NCBI RefSeq assembly: GCF_007556815.1
Contig: NZ_CP041745.1
Coordinates: 1,054,001-1,118,000, forward strand
DNA length: 64,000 nt
Direction: 5' to 3'
DNA from: Paraburkholderia megapolitana
GTDB taxonomy: Bacteria > Pseudomonadota > Gammaproteobacteria > Burkholderiales > Burkholderiaceae
A program made the position numbers and the translations under genes. Within the stretch, counting starts at the first letter, position 1, and each line of letters opens with the position of its first letter. Shown piece after piece: positions 52,532 through 60,816 of the stretch. The notes below the pieces were generated by a model. It had not been told where the DNA came from. It saw only the letters and a program-made list of their open reading frames with translations, and did no database searches.

Positions 52532-53581
52532 ATGCGTATGGAACAGAATGCCTCGTGGTTCGATGCTTCGGCATCGCGCGAAACGGCCCGCCGCGAACTG
52601 GCCGCGCTCATCGGTCGCTTCGCGCCCTGCGACGGCGGCCATCAGACGGCGATTCCCTCGCTGTCGTTCTACCGCTGTTCGGCGCCCGTCGATCTCGGCT
52701 GCGGCGTTTCGCACTCGGCATTCGTGTTCGCAGCCCAGGGCGCCAAGCGGGTGGTGGTCGCGGGGCACGCGTATCAGTACGATCACCTGCATTGCCTTGT
52801 GACGTCCGTCGACCTGCCGACGATGTCGCAAGTGACCCGAGCGTCCGCCGCCGAGCCTTATCTGTGCATGAAGCTTGCACTCGATCCACAACGCATCGTC
52901 GAGCTGGCGGCGCAGTTGCATCTGCCGGAGCCGGAGGCCGTGCCGGCGGAAGAGGGGATCGCAGTGGGTCTGTTGTCGACACCCGTTTTCGATACCGCAC
53001 TACGGCTCGCCCGATTGCTCGATACTCCTGGCGACATCCCGATCCTCGCACCGCTCATCGAGAAGGAATTGCTCTACCGGTTGATGACGAGCGAGATGGG
53101 AACGCGCTTGCGACACGTGGCCGTGACCGGCAGCCAGACATACCGGATCGCGCGGGCAATCGAATGGATCCAGCATCACTACACCGAGCCGCTACGGGTG
53201 GAGACGCTCGCGCAGCAGGTCAACATGAGCGTGTCGTCGCTGCATCATCACTTCAAGAACGTCACGACGTTGAGCCCGCTGCAGTATCAGAAGCAACTGC
53301 GGTTGCATGAGGCGCGGCGGTTGTTGCTCAGGCACAGCGGGGATGTCCGCTCGGTGGCGATCAGGGTGGGTTACGACAGTCCTTCGCAGTTCAGCCGCGA
53401 ATACAGCCGGCTGTTCGGGGCGCCGCCGCTACGGGATGTTGCGCAATTCAGGCGCGGGAACGGGTCGGCGATGAGCGAGGCGAGTGAGACGACCGAGGTG
53501 CGCGAGGCCATCCAGGACGATTCCGTCGACGAAAAGACTGGGGGTATTCCCTCATATTCCGTGTTAACCCTCGATCATTGA
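52532..53581 (+). CDS. AraC-family transcriptional regulator
   Basis: A 349-residue regulator with an N-terminal AraC_N-type cupin domain (LSFYRCSAPVDLGCGVSHSA, MKLALDPQRIVELAAQL) and a C-terminal pair of helix-turn-helix units. The latter read RVETLAQQVNMSVSSLHHHF and SVAIRVGYDSPSQFSREYSR. Such regulators often sense aldehydes or similar reactive small molecules and activate a divergent oxidoreductase operon, here the iorAB-like genes. The start at 52532 (MRMEQNASWF) is chosen; the frame is open upstream, but that part overlaps the candidate operator. Confidence 0.92.
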   Translation: MRMEQNASWFDASASRETARRELAALIGRFAPCDGGHQTAIPSLSFYRCSAPVDLGCGVSHSAFVFAAQGAKRVVVAGHAYQYDHLHCLVTSVDLPTMSQVTRASAAEPYLCMKLALDPQRIVELAAQLHLPEPEAVPAEEGIAVGLLSTPVFDTALRLARLLDTPGDIPILAPLIEKELLYRLMTSEMGTRLRHVAVTGSQTYRIARAIEWIQHHYTEPLRVETLAQQVNMSVSSLHHHFKNVTTLSPLQYQKQLRLHEARRLLLRHSGDVRSVAIRVGYDSPSQFSREYSRLFGAPPLRDVAQFRRGNGSAMSEASETTEVREAIQDDSVDEKTGGIPSYSVLTLDH

Positions 53582-53606
53582 AGCCCCCCGCTGTCCTCTC
53601 TATGAT
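53578..53606 (+). promoter_or_regulatory. candidate sigma-70 promoter of the TRAP operon
   Basis: TTGAAG (53578-53583), a 17-base spacer and TATGAT (53601-53606, five of six matches). The -35 overlaps the end of the AraC-type gene. Predicted transcription would begin near 53613, just before the LacI-type operator. Confidence 0.6.
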
Positions 53607-53619
53607 GAGTCAAACGGTT

Positions 53620-53637
53620 TGGTAGAACGTTTTACAA
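53620..53637. promoter_or_regulatory. LacI-family operator
   Basis: TGGTAGAACGTTTTACAA is an 18-base imperfect palindrome (14 of 18 positions symmetric) with the central CG typical of LacI/GalR operators. It begins about seven bases after the predicted transcription start and 19 bases before the dctP-like ATG. The operon encodes its own LacI-type repressor. Confidence 0.65.
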
Positions 53638-53655
53638 AACATAGGAGACACCGTC

Positions 53656-54675
53656 ATGCAGGTCACCCGTCGCCGTTTTATCCAGAGCGCGACAGCCGCT
53701 GCCGCGGCGCTGTCGGTGCCGGCGATCGGCCGCGCGAGCGCGCCCATCGCGCTGCGCTTCTCGTCGACGATGACGGCCGACGGTAACTCCGCGCATTACA
53801 TCTGGTACCAGCGCTTCGCCGAGAACCTGAAGAAAAGCGTCGGCGAGCAGATCCGCGTCGACTTCTTCGCGAACGGGCAACTGGGCAAGGAAGCCGACGT
53901 CGTGCAGCAGGTCAGGCTCGGTTCAATCGACATGATGATTACGGGCAGTTCGATCTGGGCGACCGCGTTGCCCGAACTCGCACTGCTCGATCTCGGCTTT
54001 CTGTTCGACGACTATGCGCACGTTGCCCGTGCGGTGGACGGTGGCGTGGCCGGCGTCTACGACAATCTGTTGCAAACGCGCACCGGTTGTTCGGTGATCG
54101 GCTGGGGCTCGCACTTCAACGGTCGCAGCGTGTACACGAAGCCCGCGATCAAAAATCTCGCGCAGCTAAAGAACGTCAAGCTGCGCGTGCTGCCCACTCA
54201 GGCGTTTGTCGAAACGTTCAAGCTGATGGGCGCGATCCCGACGCCGATTGCATTCAACGAGGTTTACACGGCGGTGCAGACCGGCGTGGTGGAGGGCTTC
54301 GAACACGACGCGGCGAGCGTGCTGTCGAACAAGTTGAACGAGGTCGTGCGGAACAGCTGGCAGACCAATCATCTGTTCAGTCCGTGCATCGTCGTGATCG
54401 GTAAGCGTGGTCTCGCGAAAATTCCCGCACCGCTGCAACAACCGTTTCGTGCCGCAGCCAGCGAGGCGAGCCTGTATCAGCGCAAGGAAGCCGTCACCAA
54501 GGGCGCCGACGCGCTCGCGACGCTGCAAAAGCAGGGCATGACTTTCTACCCGATGGCGACCGCGGAGCGCGACACCGTGCGCAAGATGATGCGCGATCAG
54601 TTGTGGGTGCCGTTCACGCGCACGTATCCGGTGACCGCGCCGGTGCTGGCCGCGATCGACAAGACTCGCGCATAA
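53656..54675 (+). CDS. TRAP transporter substrate-binding protein, DctP family
   Basis: A 339-residue periplasmic solute receptor. The N-terminus is a twin-arginine-type signal (TRRRFIQSATAAAAALSVPA), and the mature part shows FANGQLGKEADVVQQVRLGS and the carboxylate-binding-Arg region LKNVKLRVLPTQAFVETFKL. GAIPTPIAFNEVYTAVQTGV follows, as in DctP/SiaP proteins. A TAGGAGA ribosome site lies seven bases before the ATG. It is the first gene of a five-gene operon and delivers an organic acid to the membrane component 16 bases downstream. The ligand is unknown but should carry a carboxylate. Confidence 0.95.
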   Translation: MQVTRRRFIQSATAAAAALSVPAIGRASAPIALRFSSTMTADGNSAHYIWYQRFAENLKKSVGEQIRVDFFANGQLGKEADVVQQVRLGSIDMMITGSSIWATALPELALLDLGFLFDDYAHVARAVDGGVAGVYDNLLQTRTGCSVIGWGSHFNGRSVYTKPAIKNLAQLKNVKLRVLPTQAFVETFKLMGAIPTPIAFNEVYTAVQTGVVEGFEHDAASVLSNKLNEVVRNSWQTNHLFSPCIVVIGKRGLAKIPAPLQQPFRAAASEASLYQRKEAVTKGADALATLQKQGMTFYPMATAERDTVRKMMRDQLWVPFTRTYPVTAPVLAAIDKTRA

Positions 54676-54691
54676 CCACGGGAGTCGGGAC

Positions 54692-56632
54692 ATGAACGAA
54701 TCACTGAGTCAGATGCGCGGCGTCGGCCTGCGTGACGAAGCGAGCGAGGCAAGCGGCACGCACGGCGCAACGTCGGGCACCTGGAGTTTCGGCGCAGGCG
54801 GCTTCGTCGGCCGCACGCTCGCCGCGCTGTGCGTTCTGGTCGAGCGACTGTGCGCGGTGGTGCTCGCACTCGACGTGCTGGTCGTCTTCGTGTCGGTGAT
54901 CCTGCGTTACTTCGTTCATCACCCGGTCGACTGGGCCGAGGAAATCGCGGGCGACCTGATGGTGATGCTGGTGTTTCTCGGCGGCGCGACGGTGCTCGCG
55001 CGCGGCCAGCATGTGCACATCGATTTCTTTCGCGGCTTGCTGCCCGCAGCCTGGCGGCGGGCGGCTACGCAGACCGGCAGCTGGATCGTCGCCGGTACTG
55101 CTGGAGGGCTTGCGTGGTCGGCGTGGCAACTGCTCGGCGATGCGGCAAACGTCACCACGCCGATGGGCCTGCCGCAATGGATCGGTGTGTTGCCGGTGCT
55201 GCTGGGCGCACTGTTGATGACGGCCGTCGGCATCGCGAACGCCGTGCGCGGCGCAACGCGGGGCACATGGTTCACGCTAGCCGGCTGCTGCGCGATCGTC
55301 GCTGCGGTATATGGATGGAATACGCTGTTCGACGCGTACGCAATTGCGCCGTGGGTACTGCTGCTCGCGGGCTTTGCAGGCAGCCTCGCGGTCGGCGTAC
55401 CGATCGCCTTCGTGCTTGCTCTCGCCGCACTGCTGTTCTTCATCAGCGAACCGAGCCTGCCGATGATCATCTATTCGCAACAGGTGATGGCCGGCATCGA
55501 CCACTTCGTGCTGCTCGCCATTCCGTTCTTCGTGCTGGCGGGCCTGCTGATGGAAGCGAACGGCATGTCGGCGCGCTTGATCGAATTGCTGGTGCGCATC
55601 TTCGGCCGCGTGCGCGGTTCGATGAACCTGATTGCGATTCTTGCCACCGCGTTCTTCTCCGGCGTGTCGGGCTCGAAGCTTGCCGATATCGCGGCGGTCG
55701 GCGGGATCGTCGTGCCGGCCGTGCGTCGCACACGTCAGGATGCGAACGAAACGGCGGCTGTGCTCGCGGCATCGGCGGTGATGGCCGAAACGATTCCGCC
55801 GTGCATCAACATGATCATCATCGGCTTTGTCGCGGACATCTCGATCGGCGGGCTGTTTCTCGCGGGCATCGTGCCTGCCATCGTGATGGCGCTCGCGCTG
55901 TCGACGATGGTCGTGATCTTCGGCAAGAAGATCGATCCGCGCGCCGCGTTTCCCGCGCGTACGCCGTTGCTGCGGTTGCTTGGCGGCGCGCTGGTCGCAC
56001 TCGTGATGGTCGTGATGATCGGCAAGGGCGTGACATCGGGTGTCGCTACTTCGACCGAGGTATCGGCGTTCGCGGTGGTGTACGCGCTTGTCGTAGGTGG
56101 CCTTGCGTTTCGCGAACTCACGGTGCGTTCCGTCGCGCGTTTGTTTGTGCGTGCTTCATCGATGGCGGCGGGCATTCTCTTTATCGTCGCGGCGGCCTCG
56201 GGCGTTGCCTATGCGCTGACCGTCATGCAGATCCCAGCGCTGCTGTCGGCCACTATGCTGACGCTTGCACACGACTACGGCAGCGTCGCGTTTCTCGGTG
56301 TGTCGGTGCTGATCATGATCGTGTTCGGCGCGGTGCTCGAAGGCGCGCCCGCGTTGATTATCTTCGGACCGTTGCTGGTGCCGATCGCCGTACAACTCGG
56401 CATCAATCCGCTGCACTTCGGCACGATCGCGGTGACCGCGATGGGGCTCGGCCTGTTCGCGCCGCCGTTCGGCCTCGGGCTTTTCGCAACCTGCGCGATG
56501 ACAGGCACGCGCGGTGAAGACGTGGCGCGCCACATGCTCAAGTACCTCGCACTATTGGCCGTGATGCTCGCGTTACTGGTACTGGTGCCGTCGATTTCGC
56601 TGTGGCTGCCACGGCATTTCAACATGGCTTGA
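54692..56632 (+). CDS. TRAP transporter fused DctQ-DctM membrane protein
   Basis: A 646-residue fusion of the small (DctQ) and large (DctM) TRAP permease subunits. About 200 N-terminal residues contain four helices, with HHPVDWAEEIAGDLMVMLVF and GGATVLARGQHVHIDFFRGL as DctQ marks. The DctM part (GVPIAFVLALAALLFFI, GVSGSKLADIAAVG, ETIPPCINMIIIGFVAD, FAPPFGLGLFATCAMTG) has roughly twelve helices. It drives sodium- or proton-coupled uptake of the DctP ligand. Natural QM fusions are known, as in sialic acid SiaQM, so it is complete. Confidence 0.95.
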   Translation: MNESLSQMRGVGLRDEASEASGTHGATSGTWSFGAGGFVGRTLAALCVLVERLCAVVLALDVLVVFVSVILRYFVHHPVDWAEEIAGDLMVMLVFLGGATVLARGQHVHIDFFRGLLPAAWRRAATQTGSWIVAGTAGGLAWSAWQLLGDAANVTTPMGLPQWIGVLPVLLGALLMTAVGIANAVRGATRGTWFTLAGCCAIVAAVYGWNTLFDAYAIAPWVLLLAGFAGSLAVGVPIAFVLALAALLFFISEPSLPMIIYSQQVMAGIDHFVLLAIPFFVLAGLLMEANGMSARLIELLVRIFGRVRGSMNLIAILATAFFSGVSGSKLADIAAVGGIVVPAVRRTRQDANETAAVLAASAVMAETIPPCINMIIIGFVADISIGGLFLAGIVPAIVMALALSTMVVIFGKKIDPRAAFPARTPLLRLLGGALVALVMVVMIGKGVTSGVATSTEVSAFAVVYALVVGGLAFRELTVRSVARLFVRASSMAAGILFIVAAASGVAYALTVMQIPALLSATMLTLAHDYGSVAFLGVSVLIMIVFGAVLEGAPALIIFGPLLVPIAVQLGINPLHFGTIAVTAMGLGLFAPPFGLGLFATCAMTGTRGEDVARHMLKYLALLAVMLALLVLVPSISLWLPRHFNMA

Positions 56633-56667
56633 CCTGGAAACCCCGTACGCAAAGAGACAGACAACCT

Positions 56668-57753
56668 ATGGCAACCGACAGGACCACGGCAACGATTCAC
56701 GATGTCGCCGCGCTCGCCGGCGTATCGACGAGTTCGGTATCGAACGTGCTGAACGGCCGTACCGACAAACTGAGCGCCCAGACATGGTCGCGTGTCGAAG
56801 ACGCGATCCGCACGCTGTCGTTCAGTCCGAACCGCGTGGCGCGCCAGCTGAAAACCGGCCACACACCGATGCTTGGACTATTGGTGCCCTCCACGGCCAA
56901 TCCGATGTACGGCCAGCTCGCGCTGAACATCGAAGCGGCTGCACAGCGACGCTTCAACTACCGGCTGCTGCTCGGCAACACGCATCGCGACAAGCAGCAG
57001 GAAGCGCGCATGTTCGACGATTTGCTGTCGTTCGGCGTGCGCGCCGTGATCGTGATTTCGTCGCTCGACGACGAACGTCACCTCGAAAAAGCGGTGTCGC
57101 GCGGCCTCGCGGTGGTCAGCTACGACCGCGGCGCGGGCGGCGATACGCACTCGCGCGTCGATCACATGTCGCCCGACAACTATCAGGCCGGCTATCTTGC
57201 CGCCGATCACCTGATTAGCCACGGCCACCGCCAGCTCGCGTTTCTGCTGCCGCACGGCAAGACCGTTAGCCGTGGCGAGAAGATCGAGGGTTTTCGCGAG
57301 CGTGTGTCCTTGTGCCCGGGCGCGTCCTATTCGGCGAGCGTGGTCGAAGGGCAGGTGTCGGAAGCGTTTGGCGACTCCGAACTGGCGGATCTCGGCTTCG
57401 CGATGGCGAGCCAGGTCGCCGCGCTGCGACCGATGCCGACCGGCATCGTGACCGTCAACGACATGCTCGCAATCGGCCTGATGTCGGGCCTGACGCGGCT
57501 CGGGCTGCGCGTGCCGGAAGACGTCTCGGTGATCGGCATGGATGGCCTGCAGGTGTCGGGGTTCGTCAATCCGGGGCTGACGTCGGTGGCGATGCCGCTC
57601 GCGGAAATGGCCGATGCGATGGTCGAGCGGGCCATCCAGCGCTCGACCAACCCGGATCTGCCGCCATCCGATTTTCTCTTTCAACCCGTTCTGATCGCGC
57701 GCCAGTCGGTTGCTGCGCCGGCTCGCGCCAGAAAGACTGCCACTACGCTATGA
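56668..57753 (+). CDS. LacI-family transcriptional repressor
   Basis: A 361-residue LacI/GalR regulator. The helix-turn-helix and hinge read TIHDVAALAGVSTSSVSNVL and NRVARQLKTGHTPMLGLLVP, and the ligand-binding core has PSTANPMYGQLALNIEAAAQ and GFVNPGLTSVAMPLAEMADA. The ATG at 56668 follows AAAGAGACAGACAACCT and starts the protein just ahead of the DNA-binding domain. Its stop overlaps the next start (ATGA). It lies inside the operon it is likely to control; the palindrome at 53620-53637 is its probable operator. The inducer should be the TRAP substrate or a metabolite of it. Confidence 0.95.
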   Translation: MATDRTTATIHDVAALAGVSTSSVSNVLNGRTDKLSAQTWSRVEDAIRTLSFSPNRVARQLKTGHTPMLGLLVPSTANPMYGQLALNIEAAAQRRFNYRLLLGNTHRDKQQEARMFDDLLSFGVRAVIVISSLDDERHLEKAVSRGLAVVSYDRGAGGDTHSRVDHMSPDNYQAGYLAADHLISHGHRQLAFLLPHGKTVSRGEKIEGFRERVSLCPGASYSASVVEGQVSEAFGDSELADLGFAMASQVAALRPMPTGIVTVNDMLAIGLMSGLTRLGLRVPEDVSVIGMDGLQVSGFVNPGLTSVAMPLAEMADAMVERAIQRSTNPDLPPSDFLFQPVLIARQSVAAPARARKTATTL

Positions 57754-58772
57754 CCCGGATCTATCTGACGCATACCCCCGATGCGTTGAAAAACTACTAC
57801 GGCGCCCGCGCGCTTGCGCAACTGCGCGCGCTCGGCGACGTGACGCTCAATCCGCACGGACGGCTGCTCACGCTCGACGAGTTTGTCGACGTCGCGGCCG
57901 GACATGACATCGTTGTCGCGAGTCGCGACGCCGCGGCGCCCGCGGCGTTCTTCGAGCGGTTGCCGGACCTCGTCGCGATCTGTCGTGTCGCCGTGGATAT
58001 CCGCAACATCGATGTCGAGGCGGCGAGCCGGCACGGCGTGCTCGTTACGCGAGCGACGCCGGGCTTCGACACGTCGGTGGCGGAATGGGTCGTCGGTGCG
58101 ATGATCGATTTGAGTCGCGGGCTTAGTGCATCGGCGGCAGCCTACTGGCAGCAGCGCGCACCCGCGATTGCGATGGGACGGGAGTTGCGGGCCTCGACGC
58201 TCGGCATCGTGGGCTATGGTTTTATCGGGCGACGTCTTGCGCGGCTCGCGCGAGCGCTCGATATGTCGGTGCGTGTCTACGATCCGCACGCGACGATCGA
58301 CGACACGGATGTCGAAGCGGCTTCGTTCGACGACGTGCTCGTGCATAGCGATTACGTCGTCTGCCTCGCACCCGCCGTGCCGGAGACTGCGAATCTGTTT
58401 GGCCGCGCTGCGTTTGCGCGGATGCAGCCCGAGGCGTTCTTCATCAATGCGTCGCGCGGCGAACTCGTCGACGACGACGCGCTGATCGACGCATTGGATC
58501 GAAGCGTTATCAAGGGCGCCGCCATCGATGTCGGCCGTGCGACCGACCAGATGCCGGCCGCAGTGCTTGCGGCCCATCCGAAAGTCGTAGCGACGCCGCA
58601 CGTCGGCGGCCTCACGCCACCCGCAATCGAACATCAAGCGATGGATACCGTCGAACAGGTCCGCGCGCTCGTCGAGGGCCGGCTGCCTGCGCACGCGGTC
58701 AATGCGGAGCACGCGACGCGGCTCGCGCGCCTGACTGGCTTTTCTAACACTGCGCAGGGAGCGCGCCAATGA
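57750..58772 (+). CDS. D-isomer-specific 2-hydroxyacid dehydrogenase family protein
   Basis: A 340-residue NAD(P)-dependent enzyme related to D-3-phosphoglycerate and hydroxypyruvate dehydrogenases. TLGIVGYGFIGRRLARLARA binds the cofactor, NASRGELVDDDAL carries the catalytic Arg, and VATPHVGGLTPPAIE the catalytic His. The DVFxxEP segment that normally provides the catalytic Glu is altered to DVGRATDQMP, so an Asp may stand in. The ATG at 57750 overlaps the LacI stop. It probably oxidises or reduces the 2-hydroxy/2-keto acid derived from the imported substrate. Confidence 0.9.
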   Translation: MTRIYLTHTPDALKNYYGARALAQLRALGDVTLNPHGRLLTLDEFVDVAAGHDIVVASRDAAAPAAFFERLPDLVAICRVAVDIRNIDVEAASRHGVLVTRATPGFDTSVAEWVVGAMIDLSRGLSASAAAYWQQRAPAIAMGRELRASTLGIVGYGFIGRRLARLARALDMSVRVYDPHATIDDTDVEAASFDDVLVHSDYVVCLAPAVPETANLFGRAAFARMQPEAFFINASRGELVDDDALIDALDRSVIKGAAIDVGRATDQMPAAVLAAHPKVVATPHVGGLTPPAIEHQAMDTVEQVRALVEGRLPAHAVNAEHATRLARLTGFSNTAQGARQ

Positions 58773-59608
58773 GCACGACGTCTTCGAACCCGATGGCCGG
58801 CGCGTGCGACTGCCACGTGCATATCTACGAACTCGAACGCTACCCGCTTGCTGGCACTGCAACGTTCGCTCCACCGCAGGCTTCGTGGGCACAGTACGCG
58901 GCGGTACAGCGCAGTCTCGGTCTCACGCGCGCGGTTCTGGTTCAGCCGACGGGCTACGGTTTCGACAATCGCTGCCTGCTCGAAGCGCTCACGCTTGCCG
59001 ATGGCGCCGCGCGCGGCATCGTCGTGATTCGTCCCGATACACCTGCAGCGGAACTGCAGGCAATGCACGACGCCGGCGTACGTGGTGTGCGCTTCATGAT
59101 GATTCCGGGCGCGGGCGGCCTGCTCGGGTGGGGCGATCTCGAAGGACTTGCCGCGCGGATTGCGGAGTTCGGCTGGGTCATTAACCTGCAACTCGACGGG
59201 CGCGAGCTGCCGGACTATGCGGCGAAACTGCGCGCACTGCCGTGCAAGTTGTCGCTCGATCACACCGGCAAATTTCTCGAACCGGTCACACCGGAACATG
59301 CAGCGTTTCGCAGCCTGCTTGAGTTACTCGATGGCGGCAACACGTGGGTGAAAATCTCGGCGCCGTATGAGACGTCGCGCGTCGGTCCACCGCATTACGA
59401 CGACGTCAGCGCGCTGGCGCAGGCGCTTGCGGCCGCGCATCCCGAGCGTTGCCTGTGGGCGAGCAACTGGCCGCATCCGAACCGTAAGCCGGTCCCCGAC
59501 GACCACGCAATGCTCGACCTGCTGTCGCGATGGGCACCCGATCCAGCGGTGCGACGGACCATACTCGTCGACAATCCGGCATCGCTATACGGATTCGATA
59601 CGATCTGA
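58769..59608 (+). CDS. amidohydrolase-2 family hydrolase, 2-pyrone-4,6-dicarboxylate lactonase-like
   Basis: A 279-residue TIM-barrel amidohydrolase of the COG3618 group, which open lactones such as 2-pyrone-4,6-dicarboxylate or sugar lactones. It has CDCHVHIYELERYPL with HxH, LDHTGKF with the barrel-strand His, and CLWASNWPHPN. In the last motif the usual SD/TD acidic residue is Asn. Its start overlaps the dehydrogenase stop (ATGA), so the two enzymes act in one pathway: dehydrogenation of an acid or sugar acid, then lactone hydrolysis, or the reverse. It ends the TRAP operon. Confidence 0.9.
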   Translation: MSTTSSNPMAGACDCHVHIYELERYPLAGTATFAPPQASWAQYAAVQRSLGLTRAVLVQPTGYGFDNRCLLEALTLADGAARGIVVIRPDTPAAELQAMHDAGVRGVRFMMIPGAGGLLGWGDLEGLAARIAEFGWVINLQLDGRELPDYAAKLRALPCKLSLDHTGKFLEPVTPEHAAFRSLLELLDGGNTWVKISAPYETSRVGPPHYDDVSALAQALAAAHPERCLWASNWPHPNRKPVPDDHAMLDLLSRWAPDPAVRRTILVDNPASLYGFDTI

Positions 59609-59792
59609 TCCGCGCAAAAACTCGCTGTTTTGCGGCGCCCGCCGCGGCATGGCGATGTGCAGCGCACCATCGACGCGCCCGGCACAATCGGCGATCATAC
59701 GCGGCGGCCCGCGGCGAACCTGCGGCGCGCAGACTACCCTTATCCAGACGCAGGCCCGCTCACAGGTGGCCCGTCCAGGCACGGAGAACATC

Positions 59793-60440
59793 ATGTCGAA
59801 AGTGCGCGTTATGAGCTTCGCTGTTTCCATCGACGGTTACGGCGCCGGGCCGAACCAGGATCTGCAGAATCCGCTGGGCGTACGTGGTCCCGAGTTGATG
59901 GCGTGGTTCTTTCAGACGCGCGTCTGGCGCAAGATGCAGGGTCTCGACGGTGGAGAAACCGGCATCGATAACGAACTGGCCGAGCAGAGCATGTCCGGTA
60001 TGGGCGCGTGGATACTCGGGCGCAATATGTTCGGACCGGTTCGCGGCCCGTGGCCCGACGAAAACTGGAAAGGCTGGTGGGGCGACGAGCCGCCGTATCA
60101 CACGCCGACTTTCGTGCTGACGCACCACGCGCGCGCACCGCTCACGATGCAGGGCGGCACGGAGTTTCGCTTCGTTACCGAAGGAATTCACGCGGCGCTG
60201 GAGCAGGCGCGCGCGGCGGCGGGCGAGCGCGATATCCGCATCGGCGGGGGGGCGTCGGTGATCCGGCAGTATCTGCTTGCCGGTCTCATCGACGAGTTGC
60301 ATCTGGCTGTGCAGCCGGTTTTGTTGGGCTCCGGCGAAAGCCTGCTCGGCGGGATCGATATGCATGCGCTCGGTTACGAATGCAAACGTCACGTTGCGGG
60401 TGAACGTGCGATGCATGTGTTTATCGGCAGGCGTGCGTGA
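59793..60440 (+). CDS. dihydrofolate reductase-like (RibD C-terminal domain) protein
   Basis: A 215-residue protein of the RibD_C/DHFR-like family. The N-terminus VRVMSFAVSIDGYGAGPNQD is the NADPH-binding beta-alpha unit, GAWILGRNMFGPVRGPWPD the central part and ERDIRIGGGASVIRQYLLAG the second cofactor loop. IDELHLAVQPVLLGSGESLL closes the fold. Members include riboflavin-pathway reductases and uncharacterised reductases, so no substrate is proposed. The ATG at 59793 gives the conserved start. It stands alone, 184 bases after the TRAP operon, with its own presumed promoter. Confidence 0.88.
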   Translation: MSKVRVMSFAVSIDGYGAGPNQDLQNPLGVRGPELMAWFFQTRVWRKMQGLDGGETGIDNELAEQSMSGMGAWILGRNMFGPVRGPWPDENWKGWWGDEPPYHTPTFVLTHHARAPLTMQGGTEFRFVTEGIHAALEQARAAAGERDIRIGGGASVIRQYLLAGLIDELHLAVQPVLLGSGESLLGGIDMHALGYECKRHVAGERAMHVFIGRRA

Positions 60441-60816
60441 ATGGGATGATAAGCAGGGCGATCTAAGCGGGCACATGAGCGGCCATATGAGCGCGGCACT
60501 TGAATTGTGCGCCGCCGCGAAACCGGCCAACGACGCTTCCCACCCACGGCTACACGCGCTGCCGACAGACCACGCCCCACCGCTCCACCATTTCGCACCC
60601 ACTTCAGCCCGTCATACGCCTGTTTCATTCACGCACTCAAAGCAGGCCCCGGCGTCCTCCACCGGTTCGCCGCTGTTTGGAGCCCCGCTCCTGGAGCGAT
60701 CGCTTGGCCCGGCCCGCGCAGCGCTATATAAATTTGAAGATCGGAACAGACCGGGCGACGCTGCAGTGCAACCTGCGGAGTACGCCGGGCGGGACGAAAA
60801 CAAGGAGGGAGACGTT
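60441..60816. other. intergenic region upstream of alkB-like gene
   Basis: No gene is supported in these 376 bases. It holds the candidate promoter at 60704-60732 and a strong ribosome site just before 60817. Confidence 0.55.
60704..60732 (+). promoter_or_regulatory. candidate sigma-70 promoter of the alkB-like gene
   Basis: TTGGCC (60704-60709), a 17-base spacer and TATAAA (60727-60732, five of six matches) lie 85 bases upstream of the ATG at 60817. Confidence 0.45.

Noticed and set aside
54829..56517. 562-codon frame overlapping the DctQM gene on the same strand
   Set aside because: Very Arg-rich out-of-frame shadow with no motifs; the QM fusion has all family motifs.
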